Source: Aptenodytes patagonicus (Eukaryota > Chordata > Aves > Sphenisciformes > Spheniscidae). From it: a stretch of DNA of 64,000 nucleotides. Positions 62,996 through 64,000 of this stretch are shown here, piece after piece. The stretch covers positions 76,883,068 to 76,947,067 of the forward strand of contig NC_134951.1 of assembly GCF_965638725.1 (NCBI RefSeq). The letters are read 5' to 3'. The notes beneath the pieces were generated by a model that ran no database searches, was not told the origin of the DNA, and was given only the letters and a program-made list of their open reading frames with translations. The translations under genes were made by a program, and so were the position numbers. Numbering within the stretch: the stretch's first letter is position 1; the number at the start of each line of letters is the position of its first letter.

Positions 62996-64000
62996 TGTGC
63001 AGCCCTTGCAGAGGTAGCAGTCACTGAGGTCTTTCTCCCACTGTAACTTGTCAGATTCTCTGCTATACTTGAGAATTAAATAAACTCCCAACAGTTTAAA
63101 CAGTGCTCGAAGAGCCATCAGACTTGCCTTAACATGCCAGCATTTTGAGTGCAAACTTAACCCAGTTGCCACAGGAAGCTTAGTCATGAGGCCCCTCGCG
63201 TGTAATATACAGCTCTCCCTAATGCGCTGTAGTAGATAAAGCAGCTAGGAAAGCCTGTGGGTTTTCTGGGCGTATCTGGAAGTTTCCATGGTAACAAATG
63301 TGCAGCTTCAGAAGAAAAGAGCCCTGAAACTCAAAGCTGATGTTTCTGAGTTTTTTAATACGATAATAAATCTTTATTATTCTATATTTTCATGTTTCTG
63401 CATTTCTGGCCATCTCCAGGATCACACGGAGAACGGAGATCAACATTAGCACAATAACTGATGCTAAGTATTGTGTATATCAAAACACAAGAGCGTTTCC
63501 AGTCCCTACACCTCTTTGCTTGTAACTGGAAGGTGAGGGAAACCATGGCACCTGTGGTGATTTCTAGCATCTTGGGGTAGCAAAGCAGGGCTTCCTCAGG
63601 AAAATCCAGACTCGCAAACTGCTGCAGTTCTGGTGACTGAGACTCAGGCATGAGGCCAGGCGGTGCTGATGGGCATCTGGTGATATGACGGACACATGCC
63701 TACTGCTCAGCCTGGGCTGCGTGGCCACAGGGAGCTCAGGCAGTCGGTTGCTGATGGAGGACGTGCCCTTCCCCTGACTGCAGTGCAGTGCTGCCAGGCC
63801 TCTGAAAGCATCAGCCCTGGCTGGAGGGAGCGGGAAGCCTATGGAGGGGCAGGGCCGGGGGCAGAAGCCAAAATAACAAGCTTCATGCTCAGCAGGTTTG
63901 AAAAGCTCCACTGCTTTTTAAAGCCTTTCTTATCTGTGCAGCTGCCACAAGCATTTGAAGTCCCATCGGATGGTTGGAGTCCCACCAGAGGTGTTTTTCA

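Larger units (their letters stand above)
54741..64000 (-). other. GRM1: GRM1 intron preceding the last coding exon (partial)
   Basis: From the acceptor AG at 54741-54742 to the window end. I looked on the minus strand for the preceding exon (TTSDVVRMHVGDGK, NIFRRKKAG) and for the short mGluR1b tail exon (KKRQPEFSP) and saw neither, so the intron is at least 9.26 kb. It contains a locally GC- and CpG-richer segment near 56995-57300, a short CR1 (58000-58205) and an ancient CR1 (about 62420-62995). Remaining sequence is unassigned. Confidence 0.75.

Noticed and set aside
54741..64000. mGluR1b tail exon or preceding GRM1 coding exon
   Set aside because: Searched by eye for KKRQPEFSP, TTSDVVRMHVGDGK and NIFRRKK on the minus strand without success. 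A tblastn search with these peptides would settle it.

Overview
This window is vertebrate nuclear DNA, almost certainly from a bird. It has long AT-rich non-coding stretches, split genes with consensus splice sites, one CpG island, and many CR1 LINE fragments ending in the ATTCTATGA-type 3' repeat typical of birds. A solo LTR starting TGTCCTGGTTTCAGCTGGG belongs to a family I associate with neoavian rather than galliform genomes, so a neoavian bird is the best guess. There are no bacterial-type operons, CRISPR arrays or tRNA/rRNA genes.

Only two protein-coding genes are supported, both on the minus strand and both partial. (1) RAB32: its first coding exon (11139-11367) lies in a CpG island (about 11040-12060). 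The window's first 11.1 kb is its intron 1, and exons 2 and 3 were not found here, so they should lie beyond position 1. (2) GRM1 (metabotropic glutamate receptor 1): its long last coding exon (53903-54740) encodes the intracellular tail of the long (1a) isoform. It is followed by an apparent 3' UTR of up to about 2.9 kb, and the last 9.3 kb of the window is the preceding intron. The order GRM1, then RAB32, in the same direction matches the human 6q24 arrangement (GRM1-RAB32-ADGB).

Region by region: 1-11138 RAB32 intron 1; 11139-12060 exon, 5' UTR and CpG-island promoter, including a perfect 92-bp palindrome at 11833-11924; 12061 to about 50970 intergenic, with old MIR-like and CR1 remnants, a solo LTR (23771-25121, 5-bp target duplication AATAT) with a younger CR1 nested in it, a second young CR1 (42929-43581), a run of 36 C (39821-39856), a 76-bp tandem duplication (44704-44888) and a 600-bp AAAG/AAGG microsatellite (49522-50127); about 50970-54740 GRM1 3' end; 54741-64000 GRM1 intron with a short CR1 (58000-58205) and an ancient one (about 62420-62995).

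The two genes are independent units, a melanosome/endolysosome trafficking GTPase and a Gq-coupled neuronal receptor, and nothing in the sequence suggests they act together. I found no convincing new biological system. The best leads are the palindrome near the RAB32 promoter, the solo LTR that keeps a consensus CRE and TATA box, and the unusual simple-sequence tracts.
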